The notes under the pieces are model-generated. The model saw only the letters and a list, made by a program, of their open reading frames with translations, made no database searches and was not told the origin of the DNA. DNA of 64,000 nt from Echinarachnius parma (Eukaryota > Echinodermata > Echinoidea > Clypeasteroida > Echinarachniidae), in the NCBI GenBank assembly GCA_037951105.1, contig JBAMJV010001359.1:62001-126000 (forward strand), in the 5' to 3' direction. Position 1 is the first letter of the stretch. Each line of letters opens with the position of its first letter. Below are positions 22,160 through 33,124 of the stretch, piece after piece. The position numbers and the translations under genes are program-made.

Positions 22160-23370
22160 GAGCTAGTGTGAGCCAGGGATATCTAGGGATAGGGTCTTTG
22201 GAGGATGCATGTTTTGTCAACATTCATAAGTCTTGAATGGGTTAAAACTCAAATATCTCAGTCTTTCAGGCTCCCCTATTTAGATCTAGTCTACCCACTT
22301 ACCTGATTTCCCTCAGAAATTGATAACAAAACATGACCTGATTTATGTAGTCATGGCCTCACATACATATTGAACTTTCCAAAGTGTCTGTAAATTGGTT
22401 CTACACACTTGGCTTCATTTCAAGACAGGTACAAGTACATCATTTGTAGTTATCAGAGGTCTTTGGCAGAACAGAAAACAATCTTAGATCTCAGCATACC
22501 ATCAAGCAATAGTTCTTTATATTACCAAATATAATTTTTTCTTCTTTCTTTTAACCAGTCGAGTCTTATTGATTTTGCTATTACATGTCTTCTGGACAGT
22601 CCCCAGCAAAATATTTTGGATACCAGTCCCATTATAACATTGAAGTATTAGTTTGAAGGAAATCAATACAAAGATATAATATTTAAGAACAAGAGAGTGT
22701 GTGTGTATAAAAAAGTGTCAGTGGGATTTTAAAATATAAGTCTATCACAAAATTCTTGTGATAGAAGAAATTCGATATGACAAAATTGTTGTCATGGAAA
22801 CTATGGAAACACCAATTAAACATAAACCTTGTCTATGAGGGAAAAGAAGTAACTTTAAATTTTCTTGTAAAGGGAAATATATTGGTCAAACTTTGGAACT
22901 GTGCACAGTCCCGACTTTGCAAACAGTATGTATAGAAAGGAGACATACAATTTACCCCACAAGTTTCTGTTTTCATTTAGGCTCAAGAGGGCAGCACACA
23001 CTTTTGTGCAAGAGGATGCATTGAGAGTCAATAAGGGGCCTATTAGCTTTCGATCCCTGCAGAATCTTCACTGGAGGTTAAATGATATAGGATGCATCGC
23101 TTAGATTGCAGATCAAAGACAACACACAACCCACATTCTCTGAAGACCTAAACTGTACATGACATGGTTTTCAAGACTGAAATCACACAGTATCATAAAC
23201 AGAGAATTTTGACAGTTAATTCACACAAATCACACATACATTAATGTATCTTAACAATGCCCATCTCACAGGTTGATCTCACATTGCCCATCTGCAAACA
23301 TGAATCATAGTGTACATCAATGAATTTGAATTTATAGGAGAATTGGTTTATTGGTTTAATACTATTGTGT
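22160..23370. other. Sequence downstream of the TSP1-start exon, no further exon found
   Basis: The next TSP1 exon should be on the minus strand with a phase-1 acceptor. I found none that keeps an open TSP1 frame here or further left. Confidence 0.4.
22551..22635 (+). mobile_element. Decayed family A TTAA micro-element
   Basis: TTAACCAGTCGAGTCTTATTG and ATACCAGTCCCATTATAA; the right TTAA is eroded. Confidence 0.45.
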
Positions 23371-23376
23371 GCTTAC

Positions 23377-23494
23377 CTCCTCCGCAAGTAACAGAGCACC
23401 TGCCCCACCCCCTGGTCTTCCAGGCGTGTGTGAGGGGGGCCAAGTACTGGTAGTGAACCTTCTCTCTAGGCCCCCTGTCATCTGCTAGGACCAC
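23377..23494 (-). CDS. ADAMTS/ADAMTSL-family internal exon: spacer end and start of TSP1 repeat
   Basis: The minus strand reads CTACAG at the acceptor and GAG then GTAAGC at the donor, giving a 118-base exon of 39 codons plus one base. It encodes VVLADDRGPREKVHYQYLAP, then LTHAWKTRGWGRCSVTCGG. The first part matches the last strand of an ADAMTS spacer (basic residues then a Y-x-Y-x-x-P motif). The W-x-x-CSVTCGG string is the hallmark start of a thrombospondin type 1 repeat following a spacer. The exon starts at a codon boundary, which matches the phase-0 end of the exon at 48625. The codon split at the donor (G then GT) is typical for the intron inside this TSP1 motif. The rest of the TSP1 repeat must lie on a later exon that I could not find to the left. 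Three damaged copies lie immediately upstream in the gene. Confidence 0.85.
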
Positions 23495-23585
23495 CTGTAG
23501 ATCAGAACAAATACAAAAACATATTAATCATAAATATATAAATGTACGTAGTGAGGTATTAAAATGACATTTTATTATATAGCAA

Positions 23586-23696
23586 ACAGAGCACCTGCCC
23601 CACCCCTAGGTCTTCCAGGCGTGAGTGAGGGGGGCCAAGTACTAATTCTGGTCTTTCTCTCTGGAGTCTAGACCCTCTGTCATCTGCTAAGACCAC
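23586..23696 (-). pseudogene. Decayed tandem copy 2 of the spacer/TSP1 exon
   Basis: It keeps an acceptor (TATATAG) and a start like the live exon (VVLADDRG), but an insertion near the GSR codons shifts the frame. The sequence diverges after CTCTGTT, so the TSP1 cysteine motif and the donor are both gone. Its acceptor lies 202 bases from that of the live exon. Confidence 0.75.
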
Positions 23697-23790
23697 CTAT
23701 ATAATATAACAAAAACAAATATATAATTTTGTTTAAATATTCTGTTGCTGTAATACATGATAAAAATATAGACTAACAATTATGTATAAC

Positions 23791-23938
23791 CACCGGCGCC
23801 GATTTCATCTGAAAACACAATGCATTGGGGGGGCGAGCATTGTTTGTGAACAATGCTCTGCCCCCCCCCCCCCCCCCCCCCCCAATGCATTGTGTTTTCG
23901 GATGGAATCGGCGCGCCTCGGATGGATCGGCGTGCCTG
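23791..23938 (+). mobile_element. hAT-like MITE with 8-bp TSD inside the exon array
   Basis: Inverted ends CACCGGCGCCGATTTCAT and ATCGGCGTGCCTG; target duplication TGTATAAC at 23783-23790 and 23939-23946. Long internal palindrome around a C23 run. Eight-base duplication and CA-G ends fit hAT transposons. Confidence 0.8.
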
Positions 23939-23946
23939 TGTATAAC

Positions 23947-24054
23947 ACTGGCATGTACCCAACCCCTAGCTGCGTTTTCAAGGTTTTGTGTTAGGAGGTC
24001 AAATAATGGTGGTAAACTTTCCGTCTGGTCTCCTCTACCATTGACATATAACAC
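23947..24054 (-). pseudogene. Decayed tandem copy 3 of the spacer/TSP1 exon
   Basis: It keeps a strong acceptor (T-rich tract then CTACAG) and begins VLYVNGRG, clearly alignable to VVLADDRG. A one-base insertion shifts the frame, and the homologous frame holds a TAA. The donor end is missing where a hAT-type MITE (23791-23938) lies. Removing that MITE and its 8-base duplication restores the 202-base spacing to the copy 2 acceptor. Confidence 0.7.
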
Positions 24055-24146
24055 CTGTAGGAAACAAATAAACAAACAACAATCATGCAAATATACATAT
24101 CTTTAGGTGTTTAAACTAGAAAACTAAAACATACAATTACAAAACG

Positions 24147-24238
24147 TGCATATACTCCAACCCCCGTCTTGCAGGCGTTTGTAATGGGAGCCAGGCATTG
24201 GCAGGTAGTAGACTTTATTTTAACTGTTGGATTTAATA
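24147..24238 (-). pseudogene. Decayed tandem copy 4 of the spacer/TSP1 exon
   Basis: The minus strand reads KVYYLPM, then shifted sequence, then GGWSICT, aligned to KVHYQYL...RGWGRCS of the live exon. The first half and the acceptor are degraded. It is the farthest upstream recognisable member of the 202-base array. Confidence 0.55.
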
Positions 24239-24542
24239 ACACTTGGTGATGACAACAATCAATTTACAAAATGTATTTTGTTGAAAAACAAATTATACAA
24301 CTAATTGAATACAATTTGTCACGACTCCTTCTAATGTCAAACGGAACATGAAAAACCTGCAGGAAACAATTCTGATAGTGTAATTGTGTGCAAAGGAGTG
24401 TTAAATCAAAAGGAAAACCTGGGAGGTAGATAGAAATTCTGATATGTACAAGAGGCACTTAAAGAGTCACTGCATCGGTGAAGGATTTGTAGTTTTCATG
24501 AAGATAATTAACAGCGCCATCTTGCATTTTGTGGATAACTCT

Positions 24543-24702
24543 GGGCCCTGTTTCATAAAATGTTTGCAATTGTTGTAAATATCTGATTGTTGTAAATACC
24601 ATGGTAAAGAGCTGAAATGCTCCATGCTGATTGGCCGTTTCCCTTATAGTTACAATAATTGGACATTTACAACAACTGAAAAAGTTGCATGAAATGGGGC
24701 CC
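24543..24702 (+). mobile_element. 160-bp MITE with GGGCCCTGTTTCAT ends
   Basis: Left GGGCCCTGTTTCATAAAATG and right TTGCATGAAATGGGGCCC are imperfect inverted repeats that continue as AATTGTTGTAAAT-type arms. Target duplication is not evident. Confidence 0.7.
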
Positions 24703-25140
24703 AATTAATTTTGTCTGAATCCACCCAACTCACTTGCATCCCTTGTGGTTTGTGTGCCTTATTTTTCTCTTACTAATAGAAGAAGCCAACTTTTTCAAAC
24801 GTTCTCCATGTTATTGAGATAACTGTTTTCAAATTTTACAGCAATGAGTTAAATAGCACTGTGCTCATTACTTGCCCATATGACATTCATTTAACATATC
24901 ATTTGCATGTACAACTCAGATGACAGAAATTCACATTGCATCTAGTAACCGTTGCTATTTGTTCATATTATGTCAAAAATATACTAGATCCCTTTAATGC
25001 ACAACTAATATTGAACTTTGTTTGTAAGCACCCCTGCTGTCTGCCAAGTAACGAACAGGGTGGGAAATAATTTGATTTGGGTTCCCCAAATTAACTTCAA
25101 TTTGTCACACATCAGAGGTCTAAAAGGGGAATTATTTTGG

Positions 25141-25580
25141 TTTGGATAAAGTGCAATTTGTCATTTTGTCACACCTTTTAGAAGTCAACAAGAAATCAAT
25201 ATTGGTAGAGAAAATTTGATTTTTGACACTGCATATTTTGTCTGATACTTTGGATAAAGTACAATTTGGCATTTTGTCACACCTTTTATAAGTCAACAAG
25301 AAATCAATATTGGTAGAGAAAATTAGATTTTTGACACTATATATTTTGTCTGATACTTTGGATAAAGTACAATTTGGCATTTTGTCACACCTTTTAGAAG
25401 TCAACAAGTAATAAATATTGATAAAGAAAATTTGATGTTTTTTTATATTTTGTTTACACTGAATTTGTTTCTGATCTTTTGGATGAGGCTCAACTAGTCA
25501 CTTTGTCACAACTTCTATCTAGAGTTAAAAAAGAAAGCAATATCAAAAGACAATTTGATTTTGAAACTGCATGTTTTTGT
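25141..25580 (+). repeat. Four-copy tandem repeat, 108-bp unit, open on the minus strand
   Basis: TTTGGATAAAGTGCAATTTG-type starts at 25141, 25249, 25357 and about 25467. The unit is divisible by three, so the minus frame stays open over two and a half units with a repeated 36-residue peptide (RCDKMPNCTLSKVSDKI motif). No known domain; probably fortuitous. Confidence 0.8.
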
Positions 25581-25679
25581 AAAAAATTGCCATAATTATG
25601 TATGTCCAACATAAAAGGTAGTGAACCATACATGCCCTTTATTTTTGCCTTCTTCTTCAAATATTGTGCAAATTCTGTG

Positions 25680-25742
25680 TAACCCATTCATACTGATTAA
25701 ATTTGGTTTAGTATGTTTGTGGACCAGTCCTGAAGGGTTTAA
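25680..25742 (+). mobile_element. Short family A TTAA micro-element
   Basis: AACCCATTCATACTGATT to GACCAGTCCTGAAGGGTTTAA; internally shortened. Confidence 0.5.
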
Positions 25743-26244
25743 GACATTTTGTTGTATATTGTTGGCTTTTAGTTCTAAGACACTGCAAGTATGACTTAGA
25801 AATGTATAAGAAATTGGTTAAAATATCATGATCGAACCTTTTAAGATTACACCCCCCCCCCCAACCCTTATTTGTGATGTTCAAGTTTCACTCTTACCAT
25901 GCTCTTAAATATCTTTAGAATCTGTAACATTATTTCTTATGTAATTTGTTGGAAAACAAATTATCAGAGTGATATATAGCACAATTAACTGCTTGACAAT
26001 GAGTTATGGTACTTGGTATGTTCTCTTGTGATGAGCACAGTGTAATGCTGCCCCCTTGTGACAGTATTGGCACCATTCCATTTTATTTCAATGCGGGTTC
26101 CAATAAAACAAACAAATATGAGTTCCAAAAATGGGATACACAGAAATCGATGTCCTGTAATCTTGTTTTCTTTATTATCTTCTTCAATCTCATCAAATTG
26201 AACCTCATTATAAAGAGCTCAGATGAAACAAAAACTCTCTTTAT

Positions 26245-26346
26245 CATGGGCGTCGATCTGTCATTGATACCCATTCATCAGGGAGGGATGATCTATTCAT
26301 TCATCCCCCCTGCTGAATAGGTATTACGTAAGTATCGACGCCCATG
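26245..26346 (+). mobile_element. 102-bp hAT-like MITE with perfect 8-bp TSD
   Basis: Ends CATGGGCGTCGAT and ATCGACGCCCATG are perfect inverted repeats; CTCTTTAT is duplicated at 26237-26244 and 26347-26354. Confidence 0.85.
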
Positions 26347-26489
26347 CTCTTTATAACAAGATAATTTTGCTGGTCCCAGCTCTTTATATTCTTTATATTC
26401 TTTCTCACCCTGATATAAAAAGATATCAGCTATAACCAGGTAATTACTATGGTCCCAAGCACCTCGTTATAAAGATGCTAAAGTTATAT

Positions 26490-27960
26490 ACTCTTTATTT
26501 ACAAATAAGGATCATGTTTGACAATCATCTGATGATCTCTGGGTTAAAGAATGTTGTATCAATTTGTCAAGAGCTTTCTATTTTTGCCTTCTACTTACAA
26601 GTTGTGGTCATGTTCAACAATCATTTCATGATATTGGGGTTCAATAGTGTTGTCTTTGGGGAAAAGTTGGAGAAATGTAACTCCTCCACCTGTTCGCAAT
26701 ATGTATTTATGATGTCAAAGTTTGGCAGAAATGCTCCATCTTTCCCTCCTATTTCAAAATTAGGATCCTGTTCAACAGCATTTGATGATCTATGAGTTCA
26801 AGAATGTTGTATCAATTTGTTGCTTTTTTTTCTATTTTCCCTTGTTCTTACAAACTGATCATGTTCAACAATCATTTAATGAGATTGGGGTTGAAGAGTG
26901 TTGTCTTTGGGGAAATGTTGGAGAAATTCTACTCCCCCACCTGTTCCCAATCTTTATTTTTGATGTCCATCAATTTGTCAGAAGGTTTGCATCTTTTCCC
27001 TCCTATTTACAAGTTAGGATCATGTTCAACAATCATTTGATGATCTCCCGCATCAAGAATGTTGTCATTTGGGGGACATTTGTGGGAACATCTGTACTTA
27101 TGATGTATATCGATTTGTCAGAAGCTATTCATCATTACTTCAAAGTTAAATTTACGAATTAGAAAAATGTTTCATGGATGTCATTTGGGAAATGTTGAAG
27201 AAAATTGACATTTCTGATGTTGGTATATTGTCATCGATTTACAAATTGGGATCACATTTGAGTTCAAGAATATTGTCAATAGGGAGACGTTTGTGGGAAC
27301 ACACACATCTACACCTGTTTTGGATCTGTACTTATGATGTCTATCGATTTGTCAGAAACTATTCGTCATTACATAAAAGTTATATTTACAAATTAGAATT
27401 ATATTTCATGGATGTCATTTGGGAACTGCTGAAGAAGATCTACGATTCTGATGTCCATCTATTCTTCTATTTATAAATTGGGATCACATTTGAGTTCAAG
27501 AATATTGTCAATAGGGAGATGTTTGTGGGAACACACACATCTACACCTATTCTGGATCTGTACTTATCATGTCTATTGATTTGTCAGAAACCATTAGTCT
27601 TTTCCTCAAAGTTCTATTTCCAAATTAGGACCATGTTTCATTGATATTGAGGTTCAAGAATGTTGTCATTTAACAAATGTTAACCCATTGACTATGAGAA
27701 CCTGGTGGTCTATGTACAAACTCAACAGGGATTTCAGAATCTCAAAGGGAACTTAATAGAATTCTGTTACTCCACCTGTTCACAATGTACGTTTCTGATG
27801 TCCAGCTCTTCATTTACAAATTGGGATCATTTTAGAGTTCAAGAATGTTGTCATTCTGGAGATGTTTGTGGGAACACACACATCTACACCTGTTTTAAAT
27901 CTGTATTTACGATGTCTATTTGATTTGTCAGAAACTATTTATCATTTAATTTCTATTTTT
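26490..27960 (+). repeat. Long diverged tandem array (about 12 partial units)
   Basis: Recurring TTACAAATTAGGATCATGTT, TTCAAGAATGTTGTCATTTGG, ACACACATCTACACCTGTT and GATTTGTCAGAAACTATT segments. A family B element sits inside at 27680. Confidence 0.75.
27680..27756 (-). mobile_element. TTAA micro-element, family B, reverse orientation
   Basis: TTAACCCATTGACTATGAG to AGAATCTCAAAGGGAACTT then AA. It interrupts the 26.5-27.9 kb tandem array. Confidence 0.65.
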
Positions 27961-28159
27961 AAATGTTCCTTTTTCTTTTTCTTTTATATTTGTCCAGAAC
28001 ATTCAAATACAGACCAAGGAAGGAGGTACTTGTGTTATGTATACTTCACATCTACAGTATCTAAAACCATGTTTCCAAGTCTCTCAATGCAAGTGTTAAC
28101 ACAATGCAAGTCAAGACCTATGACATTGTTCCAACAAATTCACTGTTCACCTGTGTCCA

Positions 28160-28789
28160 GGGGGGTGTTTCACAAAGATCCTAAGTCAATCTTAACACTA
28201 AGTTGGACTAAAACATTAGGGAAAGCCATTAGTTTCTTTATAAAAACAATTGTTGAATCAGTTCTTTTGAAAAGGCATTGGCCCGGATTCACAAAGCAGG
28301 TTTGTAGGAGGTTTGTACAAACCATGGTTTGCCATTTGTAAACTGATGGAGAAAGAATGTAAACTCCTTACTTGTTAACAATGTTGATGGTACACATTTA
28401 CAAAATGCACCAAATAAATGTTTGTCTTCTCACATGGTGAAATTTGCTGGTTAGCAAGCACTAACCGTCATATCATTAGAAATTATCAATTGTTTTACTT
28501 GTATATGAGCAGCACTCCATAGATGTAGACCATGGATAAACCATGGTTTGTACAAACCTCCTACAAACCTGCTTTGTGAATCCGGTCCATTAAGTTTGAT
28601 AAAATCAGTTAATTATGTTGAAATCAAGGAGCCTTGAAATAATTGATATACATTTTTGTTGGACGTTTCAAATATTTGCCTTTTTTAGCTTTTGAATATG
28701 TTTTATTTGAAGGCTACGAATGGCTTTCCATAATAGTTAGGTCTAACGTAGAGTTAAGTTCAACTTTGAATCTTTGAGAAACACCCCCC
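28160..28789 (+). mobile_element. MITE with GGGGGGTGTTTCACAAAG ends, containing a second MITE
   Basis: Inverted ends GGGGGGTGTTTCACAAAGAT and ATCTTTGAGAAACACCCCCC, followed by matching arms (CTAAGTTGGAC type). A related uninterrupted copy at 36625-36922 aligns in reverse orientation, which shows that 28279-28588 is an insertion. Confidence 0.8.
28279..28588 (+). mobile_element. Nested MITE with GGCCCGGATTCACAAAG ends and ATT duplication
   Basis: Left arm GGCCCGGATTCACAAAGC then AGGTTTGTAGGAGGTTTG; the right arm is its near-perfect inverse. ATT flanks both sides, and the related element at 36625 lacks the insertion and has one ATT at the site. Confidence 0.8.
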
Positions 28790-29535
28790 AGAACGTTCAG
28801 CATAATGGATGTACTGACAACAGACATAATTACATATGTATTGTTCACAACTGCATTTTTCAAAACACATGTTTCGAACTTGAAGCTAATAAAAAGGCAA
28901 GTGTGATCATGAGGCGAATGAAGTCAGATGACGTTTTTCCAACAAAGTGACAGCGTGCATTCTTTACATATGTGTCAGGAACGTTCATCATAAGAGAGAC
29001 AGACTACAGGGAGAGATTGTTTACATTTGAATTATTAAAATGCACTTTTTGAACTCAACTCTAAAGGCAAGTGTGAACGAGAGGCGAATTAAGTCATATG
29101 ATATTGTTCCAACAAAATGACAGCGTGCATTCTTTACATGTGTCAGGAACGTTCATCATAAGAGATACACACTACAGAGGGAGATATTGTTCACATCTGA
29201 ATTATTAAAACTCACGTTTGGCACTCAACTCTAAATGCATGTGTGAACGCGAAGTCAGATTTCAGCAAAATGACAGCGTGCATTCTTTTCATGTGTCAAG
29301 AACATCATAAAGGATAAAGCCTACAGAGGGAGTTTCACATACATGTACAGTATGTTGTTCAAATCTGAATTATTAACAGCTATGTTTCCAGCTCAACTCT
29401 AAAGGCAAGTGTGAACGAGAGGCGAATGTGGTCTGATGATACTGTTCAAACAAAATGACAGCGTGCATTCTTTACATGTGTCACAAACATTCATCATGTA
29501 CTATAATAGACTACAGAGGGAGTATTACTTTTATA
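28790..29535 (+). repeat. Tandem array, 155-185 bp units, 4-5 copies
   Basis: GACAGCGTGCATTCTTTACAT recurs near 28950, 29118, 29273 and 29458 with conserved surroundings (GGCAAGTGTGAACGAGAGG). Confidence 0.85.
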
Positions 29536-29683
29536 TCCCTGTGGACTGCTACCAGAGACGACTATGTTTGCTCGTGATGTATTGATGTCTCTCTCAAAAA
29601 ATCTCTCCTGGACGCTGCATCTCTTTCTTCTCAAATAAATCATCCCATTTCGTATAAAGTTGTCCTTCTTTTATTAATTCATT

Positions 29684-29877
29684 GGCCCAAATTCTCAACC
29701 ATGGGTTAGATTCAACACTGGGTGAAATGTTGGCCTTTCTAGGAGTCCATGAACAACATTTAAATCAAATTAAAGAACAAAATTAGGAATTTTACCAAAA
29801 GTTTGTCAAATCTAATCCATTTTAACAAAAAACCTACATGCAGGGTTGAATTTCAACCTCCAATTATGATTTGGGCC
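29684..29877 (+). mobile_element. MITE with GGCCCAAAT ends and ATT duplication
   Basis: Ends GGCCCAAATTCTCAACC and the inverse ending ATTTGGGCC; ATT flanks both sides. It is about 194 bp with no coding sequence. Confidence 0.65.
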
Positions 29878-30214
29878 ATTTTCAAAAAGTTTGATGTTTA
29901 TTCCTCGTCTTCTTCAGTGTCACCATGGGTGGCGGAGTAGTTTCAGAGTACAACTAACCATAACCCTATCAGAAGAAAATTATCCTCTTTCCGTGACAAA
30001 GTTGTTTTCTCTTTTTAAAAACCCACTGAGGGTAATTAGACCTGATTATAAAACACATTCTCTATAGACCCGTAACTGCACTCATGTATCAACATTTTTA
30101 ATGATGTCCGATAAATTTTGGTTACCAAAAAAATCTTCTTTTTTTCAGTCATTATTTGTGCCATGTCATCATGGGTGGCATAATGTTTGTGGAGTTCACG
30201 ACTCACAAGGGACA

Positions 30215-30525
30215 GAAAATTACAACCTCATAAAATAGAAATTATGATAAATAATTTTTAAAAATGAAAGTATGATGTATTGTTTATGGAGGGTTCACAT
30301 GATGCCCCACATCCTTAAATACATTATCTATATCATAAACAAGGGTAACTATGAAGAAGACATTGAAAATTGTAAACATAATACAAAATATAAATTATGA
30401 TAAATAAAAATGAAAGTATGACATATTTTTTATGGAGAGTTCACATTGTGCCCCACATCCCTCAATACATTATCTATATTATACACAAGTGTAACTATGA
30501 AGATTGCATTGAAAATTGTAAACTT
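30215..30525 (+). repeat. Two-copy tandem duplication, about 145-155 bp
   Basis: TGCCCCACATCC..ATACATTATCTATAT and ATTGAAAATTGTAAAC recur in order in both halves. Confidence 0.8.
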
Positions 30526-30668
30526 TTGTTGGAATGGAAGACCTAGATGGAGAGAAAATAATGATGTAGATTTTCAACTTGGTAGAAAATTGTTCTTGTT
30601 TCTCACATTTAATTTAGTTTTTGATTTCTTAATCAATGTAACTACAGTTATTTTATACTGCTCCTTAT

Positions 30669-30746
30669 TTAACCTGTTCCCTTCCAGTTTCTGATCCCCA
30701 TAGACTTTACACACAACCCACCCGGTTCCCGTAGTCAAGGGGTTAA
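30669..30746 (+). mobile_element. TTAA micro-element, family B (typical copy)
   Basis: TTAACCTGTTCCCTTCCAG to CCCGTAGTCAAGGGGTTAA; both TTAA present. Confidence 0.75.
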
Positions 30747-30754
30747 TCTTATAT

Positions 30755-31225
30755 TGATACTCCAACTCCGTGCATTACCATTATCTATCATGTCTCCCCC
30801 ATCTCTCTCCCCATCTCCCCCTCCCCCTCCGTCAACCGTCCTCTTCCACTTTCTCCCCACTCGCGTCCCTTCTCCACTTCTCTCCCTACATTCCCTATAT
30901 ATCCTCTCTCTCTCCCACTCTTTCATGTTTACATTCTATCTACCTTCACCCATTCACCTTTACATCACATGCCCCAATCCAAATATCCCCTTCCCTCCCT
31001 CTCCTCCTCTCCTTCCTCTTCCCATCTCCCCCTTCCCCCTCCTGTCTCCTTTCCACCTTTACCGGTTTCCCTTTCCCTTTACACCACATGCCCCAATCCT
31101 AATCTCCCCTTCCCTCTCTCTCTCTCCTCTCGTTTCATTTCCCCCTTCTATTTCTCTGCAAGAAAACATAACTTTTCCCCTTCGTCTTTACGTCAAATGC
31201 CCCGATCTCTTCCCCCCCTGGATCT
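30755..31225 (+). repeat. Polypyrimidine tract
   Basis: CT/CCT-rich plus strand for about 470 bases, with tandem units inside it. Confidence 0.85.
30955..31215 (+). repeat. Tandem units in pyrimidine tract, about 110-120 bp
   Basis: TTTACATCACATGCCCCAAT at 30959, TTTACACCACATGCCCCAAT at 31078 and TTTACGTCAAATGCCCCGAT at 31187. Confidence 0.75.
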
Positions 31226-31299
31226 CTTCCTTTGAAGCAGTGAAAGTAAGATGGGAACAGGAAGTTGTTGACTCTGTGGCAGAGCTCCGGTAACTAGGG

Positions 31300-31780
31300 G
31301 TATTACTAGGGGTATTACTGACAACCTGTTGTCGGTTGAGTGAGGCGCGCACTGCAGTACGTGAAGGAATTGCAAATTCTGTTATATTTCATCAATATTT
31401 GTTGTATTTTACCCCACTTACAAATTAAAGTTTGGAAGAACTTCAAATTCACCTCAAAATATGAGTGTTTAGTTACTTGCAATTTTGGAGAAATATCCTT
31501 GTTTTCTGGTGGAAATTGCATGTTTTTTTTCTCTTTGTATTTACATTAGCTTTTAAATTTTTACTGAGGACCTGTTATTGGTTGAGTGAGGCGAACACTT
31601 CAGTACGTGAACAAATTGCAACTGTCATATTTCATCTAAATTTGTTGTACTTATGAGAACTTACAAAAAAACACTTCAACATACATTTACTATTAGGTCC
31701 TGGAAATTTTGGGGAATATGTTTATATATCTTTATTTTCTGGTTAAAATTGCAAACATTACACTTCTCATCTACCCTAGA
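31300..31780 (+). repeat. Two-copy tandem duplication, about 245 bp
   Basis: ACCTGTTGTCGGTTGAGTGA and ACCTGTTATTGGTTGAGTGA begin alignable units with AGTACGTGAA and TTTGTTGTA downstream. Confidence 0.75.
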
Positions 31781-31789
31781 TATTACTAA

Positions 31790-32311
31790 ACTGGGCTCCG
31801 AAAGAAACTGATCATTTTTTCAGAGCGACACACATTAAAATCCAAAGCATAAAAAGTAATCATAATTAGGCATAGATTAGCTATAATACCCATCTAAAAA
31901 AATTATGTTTGCTTTAGTCAACCAAAAATAAAATAAGGTGAAATCGCAAGAGGTCATTTTTCAAAAATAACAGAAACTGCTCGCTTTCCGGGCACAAAGC
32001 TCGGTACGGACAAAAGCCAGTCTAGTGGTTACATAACCCGCTTTGAAGTTGAATGAATAGCTATTGAAAGTTCTGAATAGACCGCCTTTCGTGGAGGTTC
32101 GCAGCGAGCAGTTTCTGTGATTTTTGAAAAGTGACCTGTAGTGATTCCATGGCATTTTTCTCTTTTTTGGCAAAAGCAAACTTTATAATTTTCAGATATG
32201 CTTCAAAAGGAGAATGATAGCTTATCTGTGTCTAAATATGAATCAATTTGATGCTATGGATTTTAGTGAGCGTTGCTCTGAAAAAGTGAAAAGTTTCTTT
32301 TGAAGCCCAGT
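31790..32311 (+). mobile_element. Long palindromic MITE, PIF/Harbinger-like, TAA TSD
   Basis: Ends ACTGGGCTCCGAAAGAAACT and the inverse AGTTTCTTTTGAAGCCCAGT; the two halves are complementary almost to the centre (GCAGCGAGCAGTTTCTGT against ACAGAAACTGCTCGC). TAA flanks both sides, the duplication type of PIF/Harbinger. Confidence 0.75.
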
Positions 32312-32917
32312 TAATGTAAGCTTTCTCTTCAAAATTGTCTCTTTCTTTTGGTATGAAAAAAATCAATGGAAAAAATACACATTACTCAAACAAGATAACA
32401 TAACAAAATAGATAGCAACAGGGGGAAATCACAAGTAATCTACTTTAAAAAGAGATCATACAAGATAACACAACCAAACGAAAACCTTTCTTAATATTAC
32501 TGAAGCAAATTAAATAATATAACAAAAAGCAGATTACATTTGAAATGATGACAAAAGTGATGCAAGTGGCCATGGCAGGTTAGGTGGGAGGTAGGGGGTG
32601 TTTCCCTGAAACAGGGGATAAATGAGGTCAGGATACTCTCTGAATGTTTGTTAATGTGCCAGCAGAGCTGACAGAGGGACTCTATTGAACTCTTCAGTGA
32701 ACAAAATAATGATATATGTATGGTGAACCGGGTTGACTTTATATGGCCCCTATTGTACCAAAAGAGCCCCCTTACTAGTATTTAAGCCTAGTAATTTATA
32801 AAGTCCAATGTACACAAATTTCAGATTCCTTTTTTAATATATTACTGTGTTTTTTTAAAAGTAGCTTACTCCTAAAATAATAATGATAATACTTAATTAG
32901 GCCATGAAAAATAAATT

Positions 32918-33124
32918 GTTGGATTGGCGTAACCCGCCCAACCCTAAAAATACCGCCGCCCCTAAAGGTTTTATCTGATTTTTTTTTTTTTTACTATTTT
33001 TTTTTCCAATTGAGATATGTGTTATATGTGTGTTTTTGTGTATTTGTGCGAATCCTGAAAAAAAGACAGAAAAAACCCTACCTACCTACCCTAATTTTTG
33101 GTTGCCCTTTACTCCAATCCAACC
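32918..33124 (+). mobile_element. MITE-like element with GTTGGATTGG ends
   Basis: Left GTTGGATTGGCGTAA and right TTTACTCCAATCCAACCG are imperfect inverted repeats. The interior includes a T-run and CCTACCTACC. No target duplication was identified. Confidence 0.45.

Noticed and set aside
23773..24106. Glycine- or proline-run frames over 23.8-24.1 kb
   Set aside because: They read through a C23 run inside a MITE and a frameshifted exon copy; only the VLYVNGRG part has an ancestry, as a pseudo-exon.
25132..25407. CRISPR-like array
   Set aside because: The units are contiguous 108-bp tandem repeats without constant repeats and unique spacers, and the sequence is from an animal.
30754..31293. 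179-codon proline/serine-rich frame
   Set aside because: It is a by-product of a stop-poor CT-rich tract; three frames are open together and none resembles a protein.
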